64,000 nucleotides of DNA from Poriferisodalis sp965215815 (GTDB lineage Bacteria > Actinomycetota > Acidimicrobiia > Acidimicrobiales > Poriferisodalaceae), in the NCBI RefSeq assembly GCF_965215815.1, contig NZ_CBDCEO010000012.1, positions 1,054,001 to 1,118,000 on the forward strand. The letters are read 5' to 3'. Under the pieces are notes generated by a model. It was given only the letters and a program-made list of their open reading frames with translations, was not told the DNA's origin and made no database searches. Each line of letters starts with the position of its first letter. Within the stretch, counting starts at the first letter, position 1. Below are positions 45,160 through 53,780 of this stretch, one piece after another. Position numbers and translations under genes: made by a program.

Positions 45160-45437
45160 CATCGACCACCCGCACGTGGACTGTCGAAGAGACACTGGCG
45201 CAAAGCGAAGCTCTCGCCGACTATTTCGAATCGGTCGATCTGTCGCAGTATCCCGCGTACCCGGCCGCCGACTATTGGCTGATGTGCGCGGCGCAGCGCG
45301 CCGCGGCCACGGGGAACCCCGATCACGACCGGATCCGCGCGCTGGTCGCCGATGCACGAAGCGCCGGATCATCCTGGGGCCGCATCGGCGAACTGCTTGA
45401 CATGACGGCGGAAGCCGCCGAGGCAAGATTCGGCTGA
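45156..45437 (+). CDS. small HTH antitoxin-like protein
   Basis: A 93-residue acidic protein with a C-terminal helix-turn-helix-like end SWGRIGELLDMTAEAAEARFG. It is coupled by ATGA to the upstream toxin-like gene. A paralogue with the ending RWDRIAEILGVTAPAARARYG lies at 59,400, again behind a paralogue of the toxin-like gene. Pairing and overlap suggest an antitoxin; direct evidence is lacking. Confidence 0.65.
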   Translation: MTSTTRTWTVEETLAQSEALADYFESVDLSQYPAYPAADYWLMCAAQRAAATGNPDHDRIRALVADARSAGSSWGRIGELLDMTAEAAEARFG

Positions 45438-45453
45438 ATTCGGGCGGGTCTCC

Positions 45454-46698
45454 TCAACCGGCTGCGCCAGCACCAACTCGGAGGCGCCCAAGAGATCCTG
45501 TGGCTTGGAGCCGCATCATCCGCAGGGACGAGCGGGCTGCAGCCAAATTTGCTTCGAGCCACTCTTCGCTGCTGTGGTGGCGCTGCGCGACAAAGCGCAA
45601 CCAGCGCGGAAACGCCGACTCGACCGTGGAGAACCACTCTTCGTAGGGCGGGTGTTCATGCGTCTCTTGGCACTCGTCACACAGCCAGCCATGCGAAGGC
45701 AGCCACAGTGCCACGAACGTCTCGACTCTCAGCGGCGTCCAGTGGTATACGTCGCGGTCCCTGCACACCTGCGAGAAAGCTGCCACGGACCTCATGAGAT
45801 CACGGAGTTCGTGTACGTGCTCGCCCAATGCAAGCGGCTGAGCTACGAATTCGACGATGCCCGAGATGTCGAGGTCAGCATCGGCACTGCCGACATCATC
45901 GTCTTCAGCGCCGGCCGGCAGCAGTTGCATCCGCTGGCCGACGAGTGAGCGCATTTCGGCATCGTCCCAGTCGGCATCGTCGCAGTCGCCATCCCATCCT
46001 TCGCTCGCCGCTAGATCGCGCAGCGCCTGGTCGAACTGCTCAAGGCCGGGCTCGAGAATCGCCCTCGCGTGCGCCAAGCTGAGTTCCTCGAGCGAATGAC
46101 CTGGTTCAAGATTCCGGTCTTTGTCCGCGATCGCCGACTGCAAAGAGAAGCCGTAGAGCACGCCGAGGCAGAACGGATGCACGCCGAACGACAGCTCGTG
46201 TCGCGATCCGTCGGGGCGGGCGTACTCGATGAACAACTGCCAGTGCTCGTCCCATTCATCTCGGATCTTCACGGCGCGCACCGGTTCAGCCATACCCAGC
46301 TTCGTTGCCCACTCAGGCACCGCGACCCCGTCGGCGACATGGCGATCGAGCACGCCACGAGCCTGGTCCCGAATGCCATGGGGCCCGTAGGAGGCGAGCG
46401 CCGCCGCAATGACTGCGCCAGCTGGCCCTGGGTTGGATCTCGCATGCGCCAATGCGGCCCCGGCGCTGACGCCATCGCGATACCAGTCCGTGGCGATGCC
46501 ACAGCCGATCAAGCGAGACACATGCACATCGGCGTCGTCAATGTCGCTCAACTCTTCAGAGAAACGCAGAGCGTCTTCGCTGAGCATGCGCAGATGTAGT
46601 TGTGTTGCGGATTCGATTTCCCGACGCCGGGGCACATCCTCGGGGCGGGTGCCCTTGGGGGTGACTCGGCCCTGGGGGGTTCGCCGCTTTCGAGCCAT
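45454..46698 (-). CDS. hypothetical protein in the DUF499/DUF1156 island
   Basis: A 414-residue protein, not recognised. GGGGAG precedes ATG 46,698. The N-terminus is basic; the middle has LFIEYARPDGSRHELSFGVHPFCLGVLYGF and a strongly acidic stretch (residues 235-275); the C-terminal third contains WLCDECQETHEHPPYEEWF, a CxxC..H cluster that could bind zinc. It lies between the two signature genes of the defence system on the same strand, so a part in that system is plausible. Confidence 0.65.
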   Translation of the reverse strand: MARKRRTPQGRVTPKGTRPEDVPRRREIESATQLHLRMLSEDALRFSEELSDIDDADVHVSRLIGCGIATDWYRDGVSAGAALAHARSNPGPAGAVIAAALASYGPHGIRDQARGVLDRHVADGVAVPEWATKLGMAEPVRAVKIRDEWDEHWQLFIEYARPDGSRHELSFGVHPFCLGVLYGFSLQSAIADKDRNLEPGHSLEELSLAHARAILEPGLEQFDQALRDLAASEGWDGDCDDADWDDAEMRSLVGQRMQLLPAGAEDDDVGSADADLDISGIVEFVAQPLALGEHVHELRDLMRSVAAFSQVCRDRDVYHWTPLRVETFVALWLPSHGWLCDECQETHEHPPYEEWFSTVESAFPRWLRFVAQRHHSSEEWLEANLAAARSSLRMMRLQATGSLGRLRVGAGAAG

Positions 46699-46721
46699 CA
46701 GTCACACTCCCCGATGCGTGC

Positions 46722-46750
46722 GTGCGACGCCGCCGCCGCCGGCGTCGCAC
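46722..46750. promoter_or_regulatory. GC-rich hairpin, 11-bp arms
   Basis: GTGCGACGCCG and its exact complement, separated by 7 bp, lie just upstream of the 45,454-46,698 gene. As RNA it would form a strong stem-loop. It could be a leader hairpin or a terminator of the upstream minus-strand gene; no U-run is seen. Confidence 0.5.
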
Positions 46751-46812
46751 GTGATTGGCAGTGGTCCATCCTTGTCTCCCTTTTCGAGGCCCGGCATGGG
46801 CTCGCGTGCATG

Positions 46813-46832
46813 GCGTCACAACGTTGTGACGC
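46813..46832. promoter_or_regulatory. 20-bp perfect palindrome, candidate operator
   Basis: Half-site GCGTCACAAC followed directly by its exact complement, with no spacer, in the 235-bp gap between two defence-island genes. Perfect palindromes of this size are typical of dimeric repressor sites. No second copy was noticed in the window. Confidence 0.55.
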
Positions 46833-46933
46833 GAATGCCGGTGCGTTCGCAGACCCCCGCCGTGATCGTCGTTCGACGGGCTGCTCTCGTGTAGCACGCG
46901 CGGCGCTGCCGCAAGCGGCAATTCTCATATGGC

Positions 46934-48037
46934 TCACGTCGGATCGGTGGCGGTCGGCAGGTGCGGGCCGATGTATCCGATGTGGATCTTGCCGGTCTCA
47001 CCTCGTGTGTCGTCGAGGAAATGCAGCCGTGGCGCCGTCGGCCCTTGGTCAATCTTGACGTGAGCCGGCATCAGCCGTGCACCAGACGGATCGAGCACTC
47101 GGTCAACCGGGAGCTGCCGAGATCTGCGGAATCTCTCCCCGTTGGTCACGGACTCTGATTCGCCCATCGCTACGCGGTTCGCGCTGCATGCGTACTCATG
47201 GCCACGGCGCTCACACCAGTGCTTGAAGTCGCCCTCACGATGGGCGTCAAGCGCATACGCGTGAAAGGCGAGCAACACGCGCATCACCGCCTTGCCTCGG
47301 GCGGCGCGACGTCCTGACTGGTCGAGCGTGCTGCGAGCATTCTCGGCTACGGCTTGGGGGATGCTGAGCGTCGGCAGGTGTTGTTGAGCGGCCGCGATAG
47401 CCGCGGCGACACTGCGAACCCGGTTGCCATCGGGAGTGCTGTGCACAAGTTGCAGAGCCGCCACTGTGCGCCGTTCGGCATTCGCGACACGCGTTCGCAG
47501 CTCGGCAGCGTCACCAGTCTCGGCCGTGTGACTCGGCTTCAGGTCCTCGCTGCCCGCAGTGCCGATGTCGTGACCTTCCGAGACGGTCGCAATTGCCTCT
47601 GCGCGCAACCGGCGGTTCTCGGCGGCCAGTTCATCTCGTTCGCGTCGGACCGATGTGAGTGCGTAGACAGCGATCCCGCGGTTCTGTTCGGCTGAATCGG
47701 CCGCAGTGTTCGAGGCCGCAAGCAAGGCGCCCATTCGACGGCTCTCGTGGTGCTGCTCGACAACTCGGCCGCGCAGCCGCCTGATGCGGTTGACAAACTG
47801 ATCGTTCGCCCGCATGACATCGTCGAGGTCGCGCTCGCACGATGCCAGTTTGCTGCGGATCTCGATAAACGCTTCCCAGGTCTGTGCTGCCTCCAGCTCG
47901 CTCTTGGCTAGTTCGTCACGGGACGCCACGCTCAGGTCCACATGGACGTCGGTGGCTTCGCATCGGCGACCTACCCGCGGCGCGATCGCGAAGCAGATCG
48001 GCCCGGCTGCCTGCGGTCCGGTGCGTCGGCGGCTCAT
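46934..48037 (-). CDS. hypothetical coiled-coil protein in the defence island
   Basis: A 367-residue protein, not recognised. ATG 48,037 follows AGGAG. The N-terminus has a Cys-rich start; residues 45-150 are heptad-like and charged (RRLRGRVVEQHHESRRMG, RRERDELAAENRRLRAEA), a probable coiled coil. The C-terminal region has HWCERRGHEYAC and ends GETGKIHIGYIGPHLPTA, which looks conserved. It is between DUF499 and DUF1156 genes and probably shares their function. Confidence 0.62.
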   Translation of the reverse strand: MSRRRTGPQAAGPICFAIAPRVGRRCEATDVHVDLSVASRDELAKSELEAAQTWEAFIEIRSKLASCERDLDDVMRANDQFVNRIRRLRGRVVEQHHESRRMGALLAASNTAADSAEQNRGIAVYALTSVRRERDELAAENRRLRAEAIATVSEGHDIGTAGSEDLKPSHTAETGDAAELRTRVANAERRTVAALQLVHSTPDGNRVRSVAAAIAAAQQHLPTLSIPQAVAENARSTLDQSGRRAARGKAVMRVLLAFHAYALDAHREGDFKHWCERRGHEYACSANRVAMGESESVTNGERFRRSRQLPVDRVLDPSGARLMPAHVKIDQGPTAPRLHFLDDTRGETGKIHIGYIGPHLPTATDPT

Positions 48038-48076
48038 GTCGTCTCCTGGTTCCGAGATCGGGTGCTTGCGAGCGCG

Positions 48077-48097
48077 ATCTCAGCAGGGGGGTGTGAC
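48077..48097. promoter_or_regulatory. 21-bp motif, copy 1, upstream of the coiled-coil gene
   Basis: ATCTCA, CAG and GGGGTGT followed by AC at fixed spacing; the same motif recurs at 48,443-48,463 with only three substitutions. It lies 40 bp upstream of the start of the coiled-coil gene (minus strand). Repetition ahead of successive genes suggests a shared operator or promoter element. Confidence 0.5.
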
Positions 48098-48102
48098 AAA
48101 CA

Positions 48103-48348
48103 TCAGCCCGGAAGGCGAGCGCCAACGTACGGCGGCCGGCGCTCTGGCGGCCGCAGTTGAATCACATTGTCAGGAACGAATTGCGGTTCGCCCCCATCCG
48201 GATCGTCCAGTACTTCGAAGTCGTCTTCGACGTACACGATGTACGTCGACTCGTGACCCCCGCCCAGCCACCGAGCGATGCTGATGACCAAGTACAGAAA
48301 GCAGCCGCCGATGAGGGCCAGCAACAGGAAGGCAAACGCAGCAGCCAC
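48103..48348 (-). CDS. small single-pass membrane protein
   Basis: An 81-residue protein with GTG start and GAGGGG upstream. Residues 4-27 are a membrane segment (FAFLLLALIGGCFLYLVISIA), then a hydrophilic acidic tail (YVEDDFEVLDDPDGGEP) and a Pro/Arg-rich end. Not assigned to a family. It lies directly upstream of the coiled-coil gene, with a 65-bp gap containing the 21-bp motif. Confidence 0.6.
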   Translation of the reverse strand: MAAAFAFLLLALIGGCFLYLVISIARWLGGGHESTYIVYVEDDFEVLDDPDGGEPQFVPDNVIQLRPPERRPPYVGARLPG

Positions 48349-48405
48349 GGTCAGCCCCTCAATTTCTGAAATCCGCTACCAGCGGTAGTTCGCGGTCGGT
48401 TCATG

Positions 48406-48463
48406 GTGACCCCCCTCTGCGGTCGGAGACTTCGTCATGGGAATCTCACCAGAGGGGTGTCAC
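48406..48463. promoter_or_regulatory. 21-bp motif, copy 2, with an inverted partner
   Basis: 48,443-48,463 repeats the motif at 48,077. In addition GTGACCCCCCTCTG at 48,406-48,419 is the near-exact complement (13 of 14) of its CAGAGGGGTGTCAC part, making a wide inverted repeat with a 30-bp spacer. It lies in the gap between the DUF1156 methylase stop and the small membrane protein start. Confidence 0.5.
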
Positions 48464-48584
48464 GTGAATACCCGAGGCGACAAGATGCTTGCCCACGACA
48501 GGCCACACGACGCTGAGCGCGACGACGTCCACCGGTTCGCGAACCTGAACGCTCACCTTGGCCCGTCGCCGGCTCTGGCAGCGA

Positions 48585-51371
48585 TCAGAGCAGCTGCTGC
48601 TGAGACGGCCCTGCGGAGCGGGCCGCGGCAGCGAGGGCGCCTTCGCGCAGGCTGGGCCATGCGGTGATGAGGCTGTTGTAGGCGTTGGCTTCGGCGGCCC
48701 AATCCTGGTCGTTAGCTTTCTGATAGAGCAAGTAGGCGAGCTGGCGAGCCCGGTCGCCGTTGCCGCCCAAGGTGTGCAGCAGATCGGCCGCTTCGGACTC
48801 AGACCGTTCCAAGGCAGCAACGAGATACTGCAGCGCCTCCCACACCGTGAATCGGTCATCCTCAGTCGGGGACCAGCCGGCATCCAGCTCCGACCGCTCG
48901 AACAGGCGGAATTTGCCTGCGCGGGCCTCGCCGATGCCCGACTCCGAGAGGCCGTCGAGCGAAGTGTTCTTTGCCTTGGACACGCTCTCCGCGTCTCCGG
49001 CGGACCCCGGGTTGTACCCGTGCTCAACGAACCAGGTGAGTGCGAATCGGGTGTCCCTGTCGAGTTCGGCCTCGTCGCCGTCGAGCACTTCACCCAGAAT
49101 GTCGTTGATGATCGACAGTGCTGCCGATACAGGCATTGAGGTCCCGTCAGATTCCACAACTCGGGCATACCGTGAGAACACCTTGATGCCTGGGCCAATC
49201 GTGGACTGGGCGATGTCCACCGGAGCGATGTTGCCCGACTGCAGCACCCTCACTGCTTCGGGAAGCTCCTCGCGAAGCGCCTCGATGAACTGCCCACGTG
49301 TGGCCATGACCGCAGACTTGGGCCGGGGACGACATGACAGGACGATCGATGACGCAAGCGCGTTCGACCCTGAGGCCAGCAACCGGTTGCCCAGTTCGGT
49401 ACGCATGGGCCAAGTAGCGGCCACCTGCAAGCCTGCGTCGAGAACAGCCTGCAGAAACGTGTCCCATCCTGTCGTCCGAGTCTCACCGTCTTTGGATTCT
49501 GTGGCCTTGTAGGCGTAATAAATCGTGGATGGCACGTCCGTGCGCTCGCTCGCGGCCACCTCGGTCATGAACTCCGCCATGCCAGATTCGAAGTGGGTCT
49601 CGGCCTCCTTCTTGGATCCTGCTCGGTACCGGTTGGCGATGAGCTCTTCTGCCTTCGGCGTCAGCAAGGTTGAGCACTCGTCTGGCCATACATCCGAGAG
49701 ATTGCGGCGAAGCCACACGTAGAAGAAGTCCGAGAGGTCCGCATAGGAGATGTTGTCGTAGTAGGGCGGATCAGTGGACAGCACTGCGCCCGCAGTCTCT
49801 CGCATGAGCGCTCTCGCATCTCGCTGAACGGCATTGGCACCAGTGGCACGCCGCCCTGGAGCATGTGCGATGGCTTTTGCGATCCACCGCACCATCGCCA
49901 TCCAATTGCCAGTCGAAGTAGAGAATGGGTTGCACTCGGCGAAGTCCCACTTCATCTCGATCGCCTGCCGCCCAAATGTGTTGCGCATCTTCTCGCCGCT
50001 GTTGTGCCACGTGCATACCGCCGACCAGTAGTCGGCACACTTGTCCACGGCGAATGCCAAGTAAGTGACGACCGCGTCGGCATACGCCGCCGCCCCGCGA
50101 CCTTTGTCGCGCAATCTCACGCCGTCATCTGCCAGACCGGATGCAATTGCATCCTCCCGCACCTTCACTGCCACCTCGGTCAGCACATCTGAGAAGGTCA
50201 TCAGCGCATGCAGCTGACGCGGGGAAAAGAGCTCCTGCCATTGGGTTATGCCATAACCAGGTGTCTTGAAGTCTCGCGGATTGTTGTGGATCGCTCCAAG
50301 ATGCAATTCAGGTGGCCTTGGCAGCGGCACCCCGGGAACCGGTTTGGGCGAGCAATACTGCCTGCCTCTGTCACCTTCAGCGACTACGGCGATCAGTTGT
50401 GAACCATGCCGTCCCTCCAAACCCTCGCTGCGAATGTACGCAAATGGCATCGCCGCGCCTGATGCGATACACCGCCCGCCTCCCCGATCAACCGTGTGCT
50501 GATACACAGGTTCGCCGCCCTCGCGAATCTCATAGTTGATCTCCTGCGTGACGCGATCGACTATCGGCTCGATCCACACAGTCGGCTTGCCCTTCCGTTT
50601 CGAGAGAATCCAGGTTGCCACCAGCGGCACATAACCGGACCAACTGGGATCCGGTGATTCCACAGTCCGAGCCCAGATCCAAGCGATCGGCGTTAGCTTC
50701 TCGCCGTCAGGACCAGTGGCATCCGGATAGAGATGCCCGATGCGTCGCTCGGCCTCGTCACGCATCCAGCGCCCGTATGCCTCCACGTCCGCTGCAAGTC
50801 CCTGCGCCCGCTCCCACGTAGTCAGGCTCCTGTCAATGTCGGGATGCACCGGCGATAGCCGCGCAAAGCGCGGCGGGATCTCGATCATGGCCTTATTGAT
50901 GAGCACCGCGACCGGGTTCAGATCCCCTGCCAACGCCGTCAACCCAAGCCGCTGGGCCTCGAGCGGGATCGCGCCACCGCCGGCGAACGGATCAAGAATC
51001 GGCGGAGCTCCCTCAGGGAAACACCGGTCGATTTCCGCACAGGCCGCCGCCAACACCTCAGGGTTGTTGGAATTCTCCCACTTGACCAACCGCTCCAGAA
51101 TCCTGAACAACCGCTGCCGCTCCGCCTCCTGCGCCTCCACGGTCGGCAGCATGTTGCCGTCTGGGTTCCGGTACCCCTCGGCCGACGGATCGTCCACCAG
51201 CGACGCCCAGATCACCGCCCGCGCCGCCGCAAGCGGTCGCCGAGCCCACCACAGGTGCAACGTGGACGGGTGTCCATGCCGAATCGACTTCTCTCGCGCC
51301 GCCTCGGCATTGATCGCCGCCAACGGCAACGCCACCTCAATCAATTTCGGCCTGTAGCTACTTGCAGTCAT
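48585..51371 (-). CDS. DUF1156 (COG1743) adenine-specific DNA methylase
   Basis: A 928-residue protein. The DUF1156 N-terminus is clear: LIEVALPLAAINAEAAREKSIRHGHPSTLHLWWARRPLAA. DPFAGGGAIPLEAQRLGL (about residue 124) is the SAM-binding motif and STDPPYYDNISYADLSDFFYVWLRR (about 540) holds DPPYY, the catalytic motif of N6-adenine methylation. Such enzymes occur with DUF499 ATPases and helicases. Motifs are intact. It probably marks self DNA. Confidence 0.9.
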   Translation of the reverse strand: MTASSYRPKLIEVALPLAAINAEAAREKSIRHGHPSTLHLWWARRPLAAARAVIWASLVDDPSAEGYRNPDGNMLPTVEAQEAERQRLFRILERLVKWENSNNPEVLAAACAEIDRCFPEGAPPILDPFAGGGAIPLEAQRLGLTALAGDLNPVAVLINKAMIEIPPRFARLSPVHPDIDRSLTTWERAQGLAADVEAYGRWMRDEAERRIGHLYPDATGPDGEKLTPIAWIWARTVESPDPSWSGYVPLVATWILSKRKGKPTVWIEPIVDRVTQEINYEIREGGEPVYQHTVDRGGGRCIASGAAMPFAYIRSEGLEGRHGSQLIAVVAEGDRGRQYCSPKPVPGVPLPRPPELHLGAIHNNPRDFKTPGYGITQWQELFSPRQLHALMTFSDVLTEVAVKVREDAIASGLADDGVRLRDKGRGAAAYADAVVTYLAFAVDKCADYWSAVCTWHNSGEKMRNTFGRQAIEMKWDFAECNPFSTSTGNWMAMVRWIAKAIAHAPGRRATGANAVQRDARALMRETAGAVLSTDPPYYDNISYADLSDFFYVWLRRNLSDVWPDECSTLLTPKAEELIANRYRAGSKKEAETHFESGMAEFMTEVAASERTDVPSTIYYAYKATESKDGETRTTGWDTFLQAVLDAGLQVAATWPMRTELGNRLLASGSNALASSIVLSCRPRPKSAVMATRGQFIEALREELPEAVRVLQSGNIAPVDIAQSTIGPGIKVFSRYARVVESDGTSMPVSAALSIINDILGEVLDGDEAELDRDTRFALTWFVEHGYNPGSAGDAESVSKAKNTSLDGLSESGIGEARAGKFRLFERSELDAGWSPTEDDRFTVWEALQYLVAALERSESEAADLLHTLGGNGDRARQLAYLLYQKANDQDWAAEANAYNSLITAWPSLREGALAAAARSAGPSQQQLL

Positions 51372-51562
51372 GGGTGTCGACGCTAGTACACCGATGGTAA
51401 TTCGAACGGCTCGGTATGAGCGAAAGCTATGTAACGTCGTCTTCTGAGCGTCGCACCATCCTCGAACCCATTGAATCAGTCGCGCTCCGACGAGCCCGTC
51501 GACTCAAACGTGAAACTGGCATACATTCGTGCCAAAGAGAGCAGAATGAAATCTGAGACAGC

Positions 51563-52126
51563 CTAGCTTCGCACCACTTTCGTACCCGATGCGATATCGT
51601 AAATTGCACGACGATCAGCATGTAAGTATCGGCAACCATAAAACAGTAACGACAGGAAATAGAGTACGGACACAATCGATTCACCCCTCGGCATTTGGCC
51701 GTTCAAGTAAAGATCACCTGCAATCAAGAGAGTGACCATCGCTAGCGGCGCGTGAAATACAGATGCTCGAATCAGGAGCGATATTGGGCGAGGACGGCTC
51801 AAGTCCTCCGCACGAACGATCCTCTCACGAAAGAACAGATGAAAGACGGTGCCTCTGAGCATGAACGCAACACCAATCTGGTAAGTAACAGAAATTGCCA
51901 AAGCCAGAATCGAGTAGGCGTACGGGCTAAACCACTCACCGGGCTCAGTCTTACCAGCAACTAAATGGATTGCCACTACCGAAACGACTACAGCCGCACC
52001 GCCTAGGGCTAGTCTGACGAGGATCTTGGCGACTTCTCGCCAATTGAACGGTGCAGTGCCATCCGTTGCATTCTCGAAGTATTCATTGAGCACTTCAATG
52101 GCCTCGGGCAATCGCCTAAAACACAA
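51563..52126 (-). CDS. membrane protein with RDD-like C-terminus
   Basis: A 187-residue protein (TTG start) from AT-richer DNA. It has an N-terminal soluble part, then four to five hydrophobic segments (LALGGAAVVVSVVAIHLVA; YSILALAISVTYQIGVAFML; ASVFHAPLAMVTLLIAG; IVSVLYFLSLLFYGC) and the ending RRAIYDIASGTKVV, like the RDD family signature. It is downstream of the CBASS genes and separated from them by the insertion element, so it may have been the last gene of that operon. Confidence 0.65.
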   Translation of the reverse strand: MCFRRLPEAIEVLNEYFENATDGTAPFNWREVAKILVRLALGGAAVVVSVVAIHLVAGKTEPGEWFSPYAYSILALAISVTYQIGVAFMLRGTVFHLFFRERIVRAEDLSRPRPISLLIRASVFHAPLAMVTLLIAGDLYLNGQMPRGESIVSVLYFLSLLFYGCRYLHADRRAIYDIASGTKVVRS

Positions 52127-52150
52127 AGCCGTCGTTAGGAGCCGCCATAC

Positions 52151-53402
52151 GTTAACTCGCGGGATGTAGTGTCAGGTGTGTGGAGCTTTCGGCGACCGAT
52201 GCGAGGGTGTTCTTCGAGACCGTCATGCCTCATCTGGGCGAGCGTCAGCGGCGTGTGGTGAGCGGCGCGTTGGCCGAGGCGCTGGGCCGCGGCGGGCAGG
52301 CGTTCGTTGTGGGGGCGTCGGGGGTCTCGACCTCGACGATGTCGCGGGCGGTGCGCGAGGTGCGCGCCGGGGCCGAGCCGTGGGATCGTCAGCGCGCCGA
52401 GGGCGGCGGGGACCGCCCGGCGGTCGACAAGCAGCCCGGTCTGCTCGAAGCGCTCGACGAGCTGGTGCATCCGGTCACGCGGGGCAGCCCGATGTCGCCG
52501 CTGCGCTGGACGCTGAAGTCGACCTATCAGCTCGCACGCGAGCTCGCCGGGCAGGGCTTCAAGGCGTCCGCGGAGCTGGTGCGCCGGCTGCTGCACCAGA
52601 TGGGCTACTCGCTGCAGGCGCCGGCCAAGCAGAACGAGGGAGCCGGCCACCCCGACCGCGACGCCCAGTTCGCCTACCTCAACGCGCTGGCCTCGGAGCG
52701 CCTCGCCGTCGGCGACCCGGTGATCAGCGTGGACACCAAGAAGAAAGAGCTGATCGGGTCCTACGCCAACGGCGGCGCCGAGCGCCAGCCCGCCGGGGAA
52801 CCCCAGCGGGTGAGCGTGCACGACTTCGCTGATCGGGCGCTGGGCGAGTTCGCCAAGGCCATCCCCTACGGCGTCTACGACGTCGCCAACAACGCCGGCT
52901 GGGTCAACGTCGGCGACTCCGCCGACACCGCCGAGTTCGCCGTGGAGTCCATCCGCCGCTGGTGGAACACCCTGGGCCGCGACCGGTTCCCGACCGCGAC
53001 CCGGCTGCTGATCACCGCCGACGCCGGCGGCTCCAACGGCTACCGGCCCCGCGCCTGGAAGTGGTTCCTCGCCCAACTCGCCGCCGAGACCGGCCTCGAG
53101 ATCACCATCGTGCACTACCCGCCCGGCACCAGCAAGTGGAACAAGATCGAACACCGCCTCTTCAGCTTCATCTCCATGAACTGGCGAGGCCGACCCCTCA
53201 CCGACATCGCCACGATCATCGAGCTCATCGCCTCCACCACCACCCAAACCGGACTCACCGTGCAAGCCGCCTACGACCCCGGCTGGTACCAACGCGGCAT
53301 CAAGATCACCAACACACAAATGGAACAACTGCCCCTCCGCCCCCACCACTGGCACGGCGAATGGAACTACACCATCACACCCAACTGAACACGCGACCTA
53401 AC
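52151..53402 (+). mobile_element. ISAzo13-type insertion sequence
   Basis: About 1.25 kb carrying one transposase gene. Candidate terminal inverted repeats are GTTAACTCGCG (left) and GTTAGGTCGCG (complement of the right end), 9 of 11 matching, with weaker similarity (GGTGTG) further in. A direct TAACTCGCGG also occurs at both ends, so exact limits are uncertain by a few bases and no target duplication is firm. It lies at the 3' end of a small membrane-protein gene of the CBASS operon. Confidence 0.75.
52180..53388 (+). CDS. ISAzo13 family transposase
   Basis: A 402-residue transposase, GTG start. SVDTKKKELIGSYANGG carries the first DDE Asp, LLITADAGGSNGYRPRAWK the second, and PPGTSKWNKIEHRLFSFIS the Glu. 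The N-terminal helix-turn-helix region (VGASGVSTSTMSRAVREV) binds ends. Length and motifs are complete, so it may be active. Strongly GC-rich compared with the flanks, a sign of separate origin. Confidence 0.9.
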   Translation: MELSATDARVFFETVMPHLGERQRRVVSGALAEALGRGGQAFVVGASGVSTSTMSRAVREVRAGAEPWDRQRAEGGGDRPAVDKQPGLLEALDELVHPVTRGSPMSPLRWTLKSTYQLARELAGQGFKASAELVRRLLHQMGYSLQAPAKQNEGAGHPDRDAQFAYLNALASERLAVGDPVISVDTKKKELIGSYANGGAERQPAGEPQRVSVHDFADRALGEFAKAIPYGVYDVANNAGWVNVGDSADTAEFAVESIRRWWNTLGRDRFPTATRLLITADAGGSNGYRPRAWKWFLAQLAAETGLEITIVHYPPGTSKWNKIEHRLFSFISMNWRGRPLTDIATIIELIASTTTQTGLTVQAAYDPGWYQRGIKITNTQMEQLPLRPHHWHGEWNYTITPN

Positions 53403-53779
53403 TCGCGGCGGACCCTTACGCTAAGGAGCAGCGCAGTCATTCGGAGTTGGTCACGTAGCCAACCGTCTCCTACGAGATACCATCCGGCCCATGTTGTGAG
53501 AACCAACACGCAAGCCCACCTTTGGGGCTCACGCTTGAACAAGAACGTCTTGACCGCATCTGACGCAGTAAGAACGGGAACTAGCGCACCGATAGCAACT
53601 GCCGATACTAGTGCGAACGTCGATGCCTGACCCAAATGATTAAGTCGGTCAGGGTCTACAACAAGACTAATCGTAAGCGTGACAACAAATACTGCCGCTA
53701 GCCGGCCCAAACCAAAAGCACGGATCAGTATGTTATCGCTTTCGGCAAAGCCACTCCAGCCCATGTCGTCAGCAGGCAT
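53375..53779 (-). CDS. small membrane protein after Cap2, 3' end altered by the IS
   Basis: A 134-residue product with three hydrophobic segments (LAAVFVVTLTISLVV; TFALVSAVAIGALVPVL; WACVLVLTTWAGWYLVG). ATG 53,779 is 1 bp from the Cap2 stop, so it belongs to the CBASS operon. Its last codons lie inside the insertion element; joining the flanks across the element would give a natural end a few residues after RRE. The family is unknown. It sits where Cap3 would usually be. Confidence 0.65.
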   Translation of the reverse strand: MPADDMGWSGFAESDNILIRAFGLGRLAAVFVVTLTISLVVDPDRLNHLGQASTFALVSAVAIGALVPVLTASDAVKTFLFKREPQRWACVLVLTTWAGWYLVGDGWLRDQLRMTALLLSVRVRRELGRVFSWV

Positions 53780-53780
53780 A

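Noticed and set aside
51416..51556. 46-residue plus-strand ORF upstream of the methylase gene
   Set aside because: No ribosome site and no recognisable pattern; it lies in the promoter region of the divergent methylase.
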